64,000 nucleotides of DNA from Pontibacter lucknowensis (lineage in GTDB: Bacteria; Bacteroidota; Bacteroidia; Cytophagales; Hymenobacteraceae). The stretch lies in assembly GCF_900156415.1 (NCBI RefSeq), contig NZ_FTNM01000006.1:362255-426254 (forward strand). The letters are read 5' to 3'. Below the pieces are notes generated by a model. The model ran no database searches, was not told the origin of the DNA, and saw only the letters and a program-made list of their open reading frames with translations. Numbering within the stretch: position 1 is the stretch's first letter; each line of letters starts with the position of its first letter. Shown here piece by piece: positions 24,809 to 32,795 of this stretch. The translations under genes were made by a program, and so were the position numbers.

Positions 24809-25060
24809 AAGATCTCGTAGCGTTCTGTTTAATGAAAAGAGTTGATTTGTCATAGTTCTGGATAGTTAAGGTGAGCAATCGTTAAACATTCTTGGCCCTT
24901 GTTTACGCAGACCTTTCATTTCAGTTCAATTTGGGCAAGTATATACCGCAGATCAACAGCGTATTGTACCTTTTCCCAATTCCCTCAATACGGATAACAA
25001 ATGCATGCTTCCAGAACCAGGATCCCCTGCGCCACGATATCAATATCCAAATCCACCAAA

Positions 25061-25100
25061 AGCAAAAGAGCACAGACCTCAAGGCCTGCGCTCTTTTGCT
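25061..25100 (-). terminator. Terminator between the two nos operons
   Basis: AGCAAAAGAGC at 25061 pairs with GCTCTTTTGCT at 25090-25100 in a stem of about 19 bp with two mismatches. On the minus strand it ends in CTTTTTGG. It lies 47 bases after the copy-2 nosY stop, so the operons end and start separately. Confidence 0.75.
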
Positions 25101-25146
25101 TAATGCTGTCTGATTAGCCACCCAAACTGCGGGTATTTATCGCTAT

Positions 25147-25914
25147 TTACAGATCTCTCTTGGTAAAAGCTCTTCTGGAAGCCAGCACCGGCACCAGCAC
25201 CCAGAGCACCATCACCACGAAGGCGATGCCTATGCCCCACAGGCTGCCGAAGATGCTCTTGTACAGGGCCCCGGTGTAGCCCATCATGGCCGATACGTCC
25301 AGGTTGAGCAGCACCATCACACGCCCCAGATCCACCGGATTGAGCGCCGTTAGTACCAGGGTGGCGTACTCCAATGGGTAGTCGCCGAAGGAGTAGAGAA
25401 TAAACAAAACGATACCGTCGTAGATCAAAGCGAAGTAGAACCAGAGCAGCAGCGCTATACCTATCCCTTTGGCCTTGTCGCGGGTGATGACCGAGGCCAG
25501 GAAGGCCAGCGCCACGAAGATAAAGGTGATAAAGATACCTGTCAGCACCAGGTATAGCCCGGTGGCGCCGGGTGCGAAGAGCAGCACCGGTATACCGACA
25601 CCGATCATAAATGCGGCTGACAGGGAAAGCGATACCCCCAGGTACTCGCTCATAAAGATCTTGCTGCGCCGGATCGGTTGCGACACCAGCAGTTCCATAA
25701 ACTCATAAGAGTTGTAAAAGTGCGTCGTGCCAAACACAATACTGATCAGCGGCACGGTGAGCAACACCAGGTTGAGCAAACTCAGCAGGCCCTTGTCCGG
25801 GCTGCCCCCCAGGTTGAACAACCCGATGGAGAGCAACAGCAAAAACAGAGTATAGGCAACGATGATTTTGTTGCGGACAATGTCGTAGAGTACGTATTTG
25901 ATGATCTTGTTCAT
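25147..25914 (-). CDS. nosY: NosY ABC transporter permease, copy 2
   Basis: A 255-residue six-helix ABC-2 permease, about 96% identical to copy 1, with differences such as V for I at residue 13, GVGIP for GVGVP and a changed C-terminal tail (RRAFTKRDL for RRIFKRRDM). It works with NosF and NosD in CuZ maturation. It lies 3 bases after nosF; in copy 1 these genes overlap. The high DNA identity compared with nosZ suggests recent gene conversion between the operons. Confidence 0.93.
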   Translation of the reverse strand: MNKIIKYVLYDIVRNKIIVAYTLFLLLLSIGLFNLGGSPDKGLLSLLNLVLLTVPLISIVFGTTHFYNSYEFMELLVSQPIRRSKIFMSEYLGVSLSLSAAFMIGVGIPVLLFAPGATGLYLVLTGIFITFIFVALAFLASVITRDKAKGIGIALLLWFYFALIYDGIVLFILYSFGDYPLEYATLVLTALNPVDLGRVMVLLNLDVSAMMGYTGALYKSIFGSLWGIGIAFVVMVLWVLVPVLASRRAFTKRDL

Positions 25915-25917
25915 GGC

Positions 25918-26625
25918 TTAGTCCTCCTCGTTCATAATTTTAGCAATAGCGCGGCTCAGGCGCTCCTCGTTGGTGTGCTGCTTGATGCTGCTGATCGTCT
26001 CGTGGAATTTGAGCGTACCGTCCACCAGACACATCACCTCGTCAGCCACTTCCTCTACTTCACTCATGATGTGCGACGTGATCAGGATCAGTTTGCCTCT
26101 TTTCTTTTCCTTCAGAATCTTGCACTTCAGGATCTCCGCCGAAATCGGGTCGAGGCCGGCGGTTGGTTCATCGAGAATAAGCACCTGCGGGTCGAACATG
26201 AAGGCAAGTGCCGCACTCACTTTCTGCTTCGTGCCGCCCGACAGGGAGCCCATTCTTTTATCGTACATATTTTGTAAGCCATATAGGCCTATTAATTCCT
26301 CATCGATCACGGCAGCGTCTTTTCGGATGTCACGGATCATCTCAATCACCTGCCGGATCTTCATGTTCTCGGGGTACTTCCCGATCTGGGGCATGTACCC
26401 GATCTGGCTGCGGTAAGCATACTGTTTCAGCACACTCTCGCCATTGAATTTGATATCGCCGCTGTCAGGCAGCACCATGCCCAGTATGCACTTGCTCATG
26501 GTGGTTTTGCCAGAACCATTCGGCCCGATAATAGACACCACACGGCCACCACTAAAGCGCACCGTCAGGTCTTTGAGCACGGTTAGGTTACCGTAGGTTT
26601 TGGACAAGTTTTCTATCGCTATCAT
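25918..26625 (-). CDS. nosF: NosF ABC transporter ATPase, copy 2
   Basis: A 235-residue ATPase with GPNGSGKTT, LSGGTKQKVSAAL and VLILDEPTAG motifs. The N-terminal 30 residues and the C-terminal third differ clearly from copy 1 (VRFSGGRVVS against VELGKGKVIS), whereas the middle is nearly identical, a mosaic pattern. Its start overlaps nosD by 38 bases. Confidence 0.93.
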   Translation of the reverse strand: MIAIENLSKTYGNLTVLKDLTVRFSGGRVVSIIGPNGSGKTTMSKCILGMVLPDSGDIKFNGESVLKQYAYRSQIGYMPQIGKYPENMKIRQVIEMIRDIRKDAAVIDEELIGLYGLQNMYDKRMGSLSGGTKQKVSAALAFMFDPQVLILDEPTAGLDPISAEILKCKILKEKKRGKLILITSHIMSEVEEVADEVMCLVDGTLKFHETISSIKQHTNEERLSRAIAKIMNEED

Positions 26626-27886
26626 GATTCACTTTCTTCATTAAAGGCCGTTCATCGACCAGACTCTCAGGTATAAAACTCGGCAGCACGCGTTCGATGC
26701 TGTCCATCAGATCGACCATAAAACTTCGCATGAACATCACCGAAGGCGGCACCCGCTCCACCAGCATGGAGTATAGGCTTACCGGGCGGTAAGGCACATC
26801 CCCTACCCTGTTCTTGTTCAGGTCGTAGCCGTTGTACTTGTCCCAGTAGTTGTGCTCGAACAGGTTCATGGTCGGGCTGCCATTGGTGCTCACATCAAAG
26901 GAGTTGCCGGTGAAGTTGTTCAACCTAAACGTATCCTGGATGCAGCTCGCCAACAGACGGATCGCCCAGCCATTGCGGTCAAAATCGTTGTTTTCTATGT
27001 ATAACCGGCTGGAGCTCTCCATGTAAATGCCGGTGGTGTTTCTGCGGAATGTATTGTTAAGGATCGTGCTCTGCGAGATATCTTTCAGCAGAAGGCCATA
27101 GGCGGCAGCTCCCCAGTTATCTTCAAAGGTGTTCTGCTCCATCCGGATGTTTCGGGTATACATCACGGCCACACCGGCCCCGTTTTTCCGGAAGATGTTG
27201 CGGGTATACACGTTGCCGTCCGAGAACATAAAGTGCAGGCCATAACGGTTGTTGCGCTCGCTGATGTTCTCATGGATCAGGCTGTTGGTTACATATTCGA
27301 AGTAGATGCCATCGCGGTGACCTTCCACTTTATTGCCGCTTACTTCGGCTCCGTCAGTGCGCCACACGTGTATGGCGTTGCCCAGTGCCGATTCTATCTT
27401 GCCTGTATTGACTCCCTTCACCACATTGCCTTTCACGATGCTGTTGTCGGCGTTCTGCAGGTATATACCGAAGTAGGTGTTCAGGACGGTATTGTTTAGT
27501 ATCTGTATATTTTCACGGTCAGCTACCCGTATGGCAGCATCGTCACGCATGTAGCTCACGGCCACGTTCTGCACCGTAAAGCCTTCCACTTTCACGTTGG
27601 ATGAGGTGATGGTGATAATCTGGCCGCTATTCTGGCCATCTATCACCGGGTTGTTGCGCCCGATCAGGCTGATGGGTTTGGTGATCTCTATACCTGACTC
27701 CAGGTATACGCCGCCGTCCACCAACACCACGTCACCGGCCTTCGCCCGGTTCACGGCCTCCTTCACGGAGTGGTACTCGCAGGTGTTGCATACCTTTAGT
27801 GTGTCGCCGAGAGCCGTCGGGCTACCCAGCATCCACACCAAAGCGCATGCTGTCCAAACTACAATATATTTACTCAGGTTTTTCAT
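26588..27886 (-). CDS. nosD: NosD periplasmic maturation protein, copy 2
   Basis: A 432-residue secreted beta-helix protein, roughly 75-80% identical to copy 1 by eye. It has a signal peptide ending near SPTALGD and repeated N-rich coils (YGIYLQNADNSIVKGNVVKG). It overlaps the nosL stop by 17 bases and runs 38 bases into nosF. It acts with NosF and NosY. Confidence 0.92.
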   Translation of the reverse strand: MKNLSKYIVVWTACALVWMLGSPTALGDTLKVCNTCEYHSVKEAVNRAKAGDVVLVDGGVYLESGIEITKPISLIGRNNPVIDGQNSGQIITITSSNVKVEGFTVQNVAVSYMRDDAAIRVADRENIQILNNTVLNTYFGIYLQNADNSIVKGNVVKGVNTGKIESALGNAIHVWRTDGAEVSGNKVEGHRDGIYFEYVTNSLIHENISERNNRYGLHFMFSDGNVYTRNIFRKNGAGVAVMYTRNIRMEQNTFEDNWGAAAYGLLLKDISQSTILNNTFRRNTTGIYMESSSRLYIENNDFDRNGWAIRLLASCIQDTFRLNNFTGNSFDVSTNGSPTMNLFEHNYWDKYNGYDLNKNRVGDVPYRPVSLYSMLVERVPPSVMFMRSFMVDLMDSIERVLPSFIPESLVDERPLMKKVNHDSDRKLVQNLR

Positions 27887-28334
27887 TGTTCTGTACGGCT
27901 ATCATGGCCTGATCCCAGTTCAGCAGGCGGCCGCCTACCTCCTGGTGCATTTTGGTGGCAGTTCCCTCATCTGACAAAGCGGTCAGGTACATACCCATGG
28001 GGCTTGGAAGCTCCCTACTCTGTATAAAACTGGCATTGCGAGCGTCAATCAATTGATTAGGTCGGGTAAAGTCTGTCACCAGCAGATAGGCTGCCTTCTC
28101 TTGCTGCTCCGGGTTATCCTGCAGGTATGCTGCCAGGCACTCTGCGGAGTCGAAATAAAATGGCTTGCCTTTGTCATTGACCAGCTCAGCGCCATACCGG
28201 CTGTCAGACACTGTCATCTGGCAGTGGGCACAGTTCACCTCCCCGTAGGCGATGGGCTTTGGCTCTACCTGGCAGGCAGCCAGCAAAGTCAGCACCATGG
28301 CCACCAGCAGTATATTTTGGATTAAGCGTCTCAT
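27870..28334 (-). CDS. nosL: NosL copper-chaperone lipoprotein, copy 2
   Basis: A 154-residue lipoprotein with lipobox LTLLAAC and the Cu(I)-binding block NCAHCQMTVSDSRYGAEL. It overlaps the upstream membrane gene by 4 bases and nosD by 17 bases. Its FYFDSAECLAAYLQ and SPMGMYLTALSDEGT blocks match copy 1. Confidence 0.93.
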   Translation of the reverse strand: MRRLIQNILLVAMVLTLLAACQVEPKPIAYGEVNCAHCQMTVSDSRYGAELVNDKGKPFYFDSAECLAAYLQDNPEQQEKAAYLLVTDFTRPNQLIDARNASFIQSRELPSPMGMYLTALSDEGTATKMHQEVGGRLLNWDQAMIAVQNNEKPE

Positions 28335-28933
28335 GCCATTACTTTTCTTTTTGTTTTCACATGCACTGTGCTGCGGCTGAAGAAGTAGACCAGACCTGCC
28401 AGCAGTATTGCAAGCCCTATTCCTAAACTACCCATGGCAGGCAGCGATAAGGCATCGAAGTTGAGCAGCGTCTTGCTTCCGAGTAGCGGTGGCACATACG
28501 TCATACCGGGTACCTTAATGGGGGCACTTGGGTCTAAGTTGGTGCCGAACTTGTTGAGCCACATGTAGAAGTCGGCTATACCTACGGCACCGCTTATCAT
28601 CAGCAGCACAACCCAGGAAAGAACCAGTTTTCGTTTGCCCAGCAGCGCTACCAGTATACCTGCCACTATAAAGAAGATGACGATATAAGGCATGATTTTG
28701 AGTTCAGCGAATGAGTCGGCGTGGATTGGCTCCATGCCAATGTAGTGGTTGAGAATGTTAAAATTCTGGAGCGATCCTTCAGTGTCACCTGAAATCTTGT
28801 TCACCCAGATGTGCATCTCCAGTCCTTCCGGATACTGTGGAGCCTGCAGGTAAATCTTCCACATCGGGAAGAGGAATAACAAACCGAGTGACAGCGAGGC
28901 TATCATCATCAGCACTTTGTGGTAAGCTTTCAT
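28331..28933 (-). CDS. Conserved nos-operon membrane protein, copy 2
   Basis: A 200-residue protein with about four membrane helices, homologous to 21589-22170. Shared blocks are FFPMWKIYL or LFPMWKIYL, FNILNHYIGMEPIH and PGMTYVPPLLG. A basic tail (STVHVKTKRKVMA) is longer than in copy 1. The function is unknown; the strict linkage to nosZ suggests maturation or electron supply. Confidence 0.8.
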   Translation of the reverse strand: MKAYHKVLMMIASLSLGLLFLFPMWKIYLQAPQYPEGLEMHIWVNKISGDTEGSLQNFNILNHYIGMEPIHADSFAELKIMPYIVIFFIVAGILVALLGKRKLVLSWVVLLMISGAVGIADFYMWLNKFGTNLDPSAPIKVPGMTYVPPLLGSKTLLNFDALSLPAMGSLGIGLAILLAGLVYFFSRSTVHVKTKRKVMA

Positions 28934-28966
28934 CCTTTTTTGGTTTAAGGTGAAAATTTAAAAAAT

Positions 28967-28997
28967 AAGCGGAGGCTGCCCCGGGCAACCTCCGCTT
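28967..28997 (-). terminator. Intra-operon hairpin after nosZ, copy 2
   Basis: AAGCGGAGG and CCTCCGCTT form a 9-bp stem with a 13-base C/G-rich loop; on the minus strand it is followed by ATTTTTTAAATTTT. It occupies the same position as the copy-1 hairpin but has a different sequence. Confidence 0.65.
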
Positions 28998-29024
28998 GTG
29001 TTATGCCCGGCTTATACCTTTTGG

Positions 29025-31043
29025 TTAAGCGGCAGGCTTTTTCTTGCCTGTAGAGAATGTAATCGGTACGTTTGATCCCTTAGGAGATACGCGGATGTAA
29101 CCTTGCATTTCCTGGTGCAGCGCAGAGCAGAAGTCTGTGCAGTAGAATGGGAACACACCGGCTTTCTTCGGTACCCAGCGCAGTGTTTGTGTTGCGCCCG
29201 GCATGATCAGCGTCTCGGCGTTGTTGGCGCCCATCACTGCGAAGCCGTGCGGTACGTCCCAGTCCTGCTCAAGGTTCGTCACGTGGAAGAGTACGGTGTC
29301 ACCTACCTGCACACCTTCAATGTTGTCCGGTGTCATGTGGCTTCGGATGGCCGTCATTTTCACTCTTACGACATTGCCTTCGCGGGTTACGCTGGCGTCA
29401 GACTCTTTCTTCACCGCATGAGGGTGGGTGTTCTTGGCCAGGTCGTAGAATTTCACACTGTTCGGCGCTACTCTGTCGGCTTTGATAGCCTGTGCGTAGT
29501 GCGGTTCAGCTACGGTTGGGAAGTCAAGGAGCATGCGCATTTTCTCACCGCTGATGTCGATCAACTGGGCAGAGTGCGCCAGTTCAGGACCAGTTGGCAG
29601 GTAGCGGTCTTTGGTGATCTTGTTCATCGCCACCAGGTACTTGCCGTCAGGAGTGTGCGTATCACCACCAGGGATCATCAAGTGACCAACTGAGTAGTAC
29701 ACCGGCATTCTGTCCACTACTGTGAAGTCGCTCAATTTCCATTTCACGATCTCAGAAGACACGAACATAGAGGTATAGGCGTTGCCTTTGCCGTCAAATT
29801 CAGTGTGCAATGGTCCGAGACCTGGCTCTGGCACTTCAGCTTTCAGCACAGACTCGTATTTGAACACTGGGATACCATTGATCTCGCCGTCAAACGCTTT
29901 GTCTTTAATTGCCTGCTGCATTTTAGAGAAAGAGAACACCGGAATAGTTGCAGCCAGTTTGCCGCTCACCACCATGTGCTCGCCGCTTGGGTCCACGTCG
30001 ATACCGTGCGGAGACTTAGGAGCCGGGATCAAGTACATCATACCTGGGCAATCCTCAGGAAGCAGGTAGCGAACAGACTTCTTGATAGTAGACTTCGCCA
30101 TGTGCGAGTCTTTGTCCATTTTGTTGTGGTAGTAGTAAGCTGGCATTTCCTTCGCCTTGCCTTCGGCAGCATACTTGGCAGCCAGTTTCCAGTTCACAGC
30201 AGCCAGGTAGTCGCGGTCGTTCTGTGAAGCACCCAGTTCTTTCAGCGTACCAGAACGCTCTGTGTTATAGGTGGTGAAGAACACCCAGTCAGAAGACGGG
30301 CCCTTGCCACCGTTCGCCAGGTCGTAGTCGAAGCCTGGTACCAGGATCTGGAAGTCAAGTTCCATATCGCCTTTGTCTTGATCTACCTTGATAAAGGAGA
30401 TAGAGCCACGGAACTTGTCGGCATATTCGTTCATGCTCACGTCAGCCGTACCGCCTTTCATGTCGAGTGGCACAGAGAAACGTGTACCTGCGATCACATA
30501 CTCGTTGTTATCAGTTGGATAAGGTGAGCAGTGGTTACCGGCAGAGTTCGGGATCTCCATGATCTCCACAGTCTCGAAGGTAGTCAGGTCGACACGGGCC
30601 ACACGCGGGGTGTTGTTACCGTTGGCGAACAACCAGCGGCCGTCCGTCATACCATTGGTGCGCGACAGTTTCGGGTGGTGCAAGTCATCCCAGGGCACGA
30701 AGCCGTGCGAGGTCATCAGCATCGCCTTAGACTCTTCGCTGTAGCCGTAGCCGTTCTCACCGTGCTGTGTAAACACAGGGATGATCTTCAGCAGTCGACC
30801 GGAAGGCAGACCATACACAGACATCTGTCCGTTGAAACCACCTGACAGGAAAGAGTAGTACTCGTCGTGCTTGCCAGGAGCTACATACACTGCCTGCGCA
30901 GCATCAGAGGAGACGCCTGCAGCAGTAGCGCTTCCTTCGCCCGGGCCGCTGCTGCAACCCTGCAGCACGGCACCACCGCCCACCGCCATGATAAAGGCGG
31001 CTGCAGGAGCGACATTTTTGAATTTATTGAATAAAGATTTCAT
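29025..31043 (-). CDS. nosZ: Nitrous oxide reductase, Sec-type (clade II), copy 2
   Basis: A 672-residue enzyme, about 83% identical to copy 1 by eye. It has a Sec signal with lipobox (GGAVLQGCSSG), CuZ-site histidines in the propeller (NSAGNHCSPYP, SHGFVPWDDLHHPK, SPHGIDVDPSG) and the CuA ligands C635, C639, H643 and M646 in CTDFCSALHQEM. No catalytic residue that I can place is lost in either copy, so both should be active. It is 29 bases downstream of its cytochrome c gene. Confidence 0.96.
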   Translation of the reverse strand: MKSLFNKFKNVAPAAAFIMAVGGGAVLQGCSSGPGEGSATAAGVSSDAAQAVYVAPGKHDEYYSFLSGGFNGQMSVYGLPSGRLLKIIPVFTQHGENGYGYSEESKAMLMTSHGFVPWDDLHHPKLSRTNGMTDGRWLFANGNNTPRVARVDLTTFETVEIMEIPNSAGNHCSPYPTDNNEYVIAGTRFSVPLDMKGGTADVSMNEYADKFRGSISFIKVDQDKGDMELDFQILVPGFDYDLANGGKGPSSDWVFFTTYNTERSGTLKELGASQNDRDYLAAVNWKLAAKYAAEGKAKEMPAYYYHNKMDKDSHMAKSTIKKSVRYLLPEDCPGMMYLIPAPKSPHGIDVDPSGEHMVVSGKLAATIPVFSFSKMQQAIKDKAFDGEINGIPVFKYESVLKAEVPEPGLGPLHTEFDGKGNAYTSMFVSSEIVKWKLSDFTVVDRMPVYYSVGHLMIPGGDTHTPDGKYLVAMNKITKDRYLPTGPELAHSAQLIDISGEKMRMLLDFPTVAEPHYAQAIKADRVAPNSVKFYDLAKNTHPHAVKKESDASVTREGNVVRVKMTAIRSHMTPDNIEGVQVGDTVLFHVTNLEQDWDVPHGFAVMGANNAETLIMPGATQTLRWVPKKAGVFPFYCTDFCSALHQEMQGYIRVSPKGSNVPITFSTGKKKPAA

Positions 31044-31072
31044 GATGATTATGATTTGCGTGTTGTTTCAGA

Positions 31073-31555
31073 TTAAGAATTCTTGTCATTCTGACGCAGG
31101 AACTCCAGCAGGGCTCTGGCGTCAGTTTCGTTGATGTTCTGGTTAGTCATCTGCGTTAAGTGCTCAGCCAGCAGTTTTTTAGCAGTCGGGTCTTTTTTGG
31201 TCATCTCCTCTGGGTTGATGATCATGTTCATCACCCACTCCGGCTTGCGACGCTCGGTCACACCTGCCATACCTGGGCCAACCACTTTCTGGTCTGACAA
31301 CTGGTGGCAGGCAGAGCATTTGCCTTCGAAAATAGACTGACCTTCAGAAGCCAATGCCTGGTCTATGTCTGCACCCACTTCAACTGACTTAACTGGTCCT
31401 ATACCTTTTCCGTCATCTTCTACCGGTGCAGCAGGTGCCTGATGGGCAAGGCCCGACTCCTGCTTGGTTTCAGTAGTTGTGGTGTTGTCAGAGGAGCAGC
31501 TATAGAGTGTCATAGCAGCCAGGAAAAGGAAAGCGACGGATTTAATAGATTTCAT
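31073..31555 (-). CDS. Cytochrome c lipoprotein of nos operon, copy 2
   Basis: A 160-residue protein starting MKSIKSVAFLFLAAMTLYSC, a clear lipoprotein signal. It has an acidic linker (APVEDDGKGIGPVKSVEV), heme motif CSACH and a C-terminal helix like copy 1. The frame is open upstream to 31651, but the added residues (TTTEPDHLIVKQ) do not look like part of the protein. The promoter at 31706 with the shared operator drives this operon through a leader of about 145 bases. Confidence 0.88.
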   Translation of the reverse strand: MKSIKSVAFLFLAAMTLYSCSSDNTTTTETKQESGLAHQAPAAPVEDDGKGIGPVKSVEVGADIDQALASEGQSIFEGKCSACHQLSDQKVVGPGMAGVTERRKPEWVMNMIINPEEMTKKDPTAKKLLAEHLTQMTNQNINETDARALLEFLRQNDKNS

Positions 31556-31705
31556 GATGGTTGGTTTTTGTTTTTTGAAATTCATGATGTTTACCTGTTT
31601 AACTATGAGGTGATCAGGTTCCGTTGTTGTCTTGTGTTTGCAGACTCTCACTTTCAGGTTTTGACCCCCTCTTTAATCAGTACTATTTGGCTTTCATTTA
31701 CAATA

Positions 31706-31770
31706 CAAAGGTATTCTCAGCGTGTCGCGAAATAAAAGACCTTTATCTCTTTTAATAGTGACCTTTGTCA
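31706..31770 (-). promoter_or_regulatory. Promoter of nos copy 2: TGAC box, AAAAGA-N8-TCTTTT dyad and -7 element
   Basis: Reading on the minus strand: TGACAAAGGTCA (31759-31770), five bases, AAAAGA-N8-TCTTTT (31734-31753), twenty bases, TACCTTTG (31706-31713), an exact TAnnTTTG. The cupin promoter at 32225-32289 has the same three elements with identical spacing. The TGAC box overlaps the last codon and stop of the cupin gene. I infer two regulators acting at about -35 and -55. Confidence 0.65.
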
Positions 31771-32169
31771 TCTTTTTGAAGTGAGCAGTGAAACAGTCAG
31801 TAGAAAAGCTGCCTCTTCGAGTGCCTCCACGCTGTGACGCACATGCTCTTGCAGCGTCAGCAGCTGTCCTTTAGTCAGCACTACAGTTTCCGTTTCGGTG
31901 TTGAACCGGATGCTTCCTTCTACCACCTGCACACTGATGGGACCCGGTGCCTGGTGCGGCTTTATCTCCGCGCCCGCCTGCATCACATTCAGCAGGATGC
32001 GCATCGCCTCAGACTTATAGATCGTCCTGGACCCTCGCCCGCTCTTCTGCCAGTTCTCTTCCCCTTTCAGTTCAAGTGCCAGGGCAACAAGATCGGTAGT
32101 GATCAAAGCCCCGACACTATCCCTGGGAAGAGAGTTGCCGGATTGCTGTGAGTTTTCTGTTTCTTTCAT
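31768..32169 (-). CDS. Cupin-fold protein
   Basis: A 133-residue single-domain cupin. The conserved pattern includes VMQAGAEIKPHQAPGPISVQ (near 61-80, with only one of the usual histidines), VEGSIRF and LTKGQLLTLQEHVRHSVEAL. Similar proteins occur in denitrification regions and may sense or bind a small ligand, but the function is not known. It has its own promoter with the nos-type operator, and its stop overlaps the TGAC box of the nos copy-2 promoter. Confidence 0.75.
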   Translation of the reverse strand: MKETENSQQSGNSLPRDSVGALITTDLVALALELKGEENWQKSGRGSRTIYKSEAMRILLNVMQAGAEIKPHQAPGPISVQVVEGSIRFNTETETVVLTKGQLLTLQEHVRHSVEALEEAAFLLTVSLLTSKR

Positions 32170-32224
32170 GTCTCTATTATTATATAAGAGTAGGTGGGGT
32201 ATTTCTTACCGCCTTGACCTTGTA

Positions 32225-32289
32225 CAAAAGTATTCCAAGCAGACCTTACAATAGAAGACCTTAATCTCTTTTATTAGTGATCTATGTCA
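32225..32289 (-). promoter_or_regulatory. Cupin promoter with the same composite operator
   Basis: Minus strand: TGACATAGATCA (32278-32289), five bases, AGAAGA/TCTTTT dyad (32253-32272, N8 centre), twenty bases, TACTTTTG (32225-32232). About three quarters of the 65 bases match the nos copy-2 promoter. The small gene at 32354 reads away from the other side, so the box may serve both. Confidence 0.6.
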
Positions 32290-32353
32290 TTTTTCTCCTT
32301 GCCTGCCTGTATGACCTTTGCAACAGTTCAAAACCAAGTGTAGAGAAGATGCC

Positions 32354-32728
32354 ATGAAACGGCTTGCTATTATAATGTGTGTGATCTGTGTGCTGGTGCA
32401 GCCCTTGAGCAAGCAGGGTATCTTGTTGGTATACCAATTGAATAAGACCTATATCGCCAGTGAGCTGTGTGAGAACAGGTTTATACCTGGCTCCGAATGC
32501 AATGGAAAATGTCACCTGCGCAAAGAGCTGGAAAAAGACACCGAACGTGAGCAGCAGTCGCAGCGTCAGCAGCACAGCGTGATCGACCTGATTGCTTTTA
32601 ATGCAGAGCTACTTCCTGTGGCGCCTGCCATAGCACCAGAAGAAACCAGCGGACACTCCCTATACCAGGCAGTTGCCTATACCTCACCCGATTTTTCCAT
32701 TTTTCATCCCCCACGCTTCATCGCTTAG
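32354..32728 (+). CDS. Small Cys-containing exported or membrane-anchored protein
   Basis: A 124-residue protein. It starts with a hydrophobic segment (LAIIMCVICVLVQPLS) that is a signal or anchor, followed by LCENRFIPGSECNGKCHLRK with four cysteines around residues 39-55 that could bind metal. The end (SPDFSIFHPPRFIA) is typical of a small Bacteroidota family I know only as hypothetical. ATG 32354 is preferred over 32318 because it gives a normal signal. It lies divergent from the cupin gene and 67 bases before the outer-membrane protein gene. Confidence 0.6.
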   Translation: MKRLAIIMCVICVLVQPLSKQGILLVYQLNKTYIASELCENRFIPGSECNGKCHLRKELEKDTEREQQSQRQQHSVIDLIAFNAELLPVAPAIAPEETSGHSLYQAVAYTSPDFSIFHPPRFIA

Positions 32729-32795
32729 TCTCTGATCTTGGTGCCACTTCGGCACCCTCCTTTTTTATTTTAAAAATTTCAAAGAGTACTAAGTC

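Larger units (their letters stand above)
18386..31555 (-). repeat. Tandem duplication of a seven-gene nos operon
   Basis: Units 18386-24808 and 25147-31555 carry the same seven genes in the same order and strand: cytochrome c, nosZ, membrane protein, nosL, nosD, nosF, nosY (5' to 3' on the minus strand). The offset of the nosY genes is 6761 bases. Each unit has its own upstream region; a terminator at 25061-25100 separates them. Similarity varies along the unit: nosY and parts of nosF are nearly identical in DNA, nosZ is about 80-85% by eye, nosD and the cytochrome less. Confidence 0.9.
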
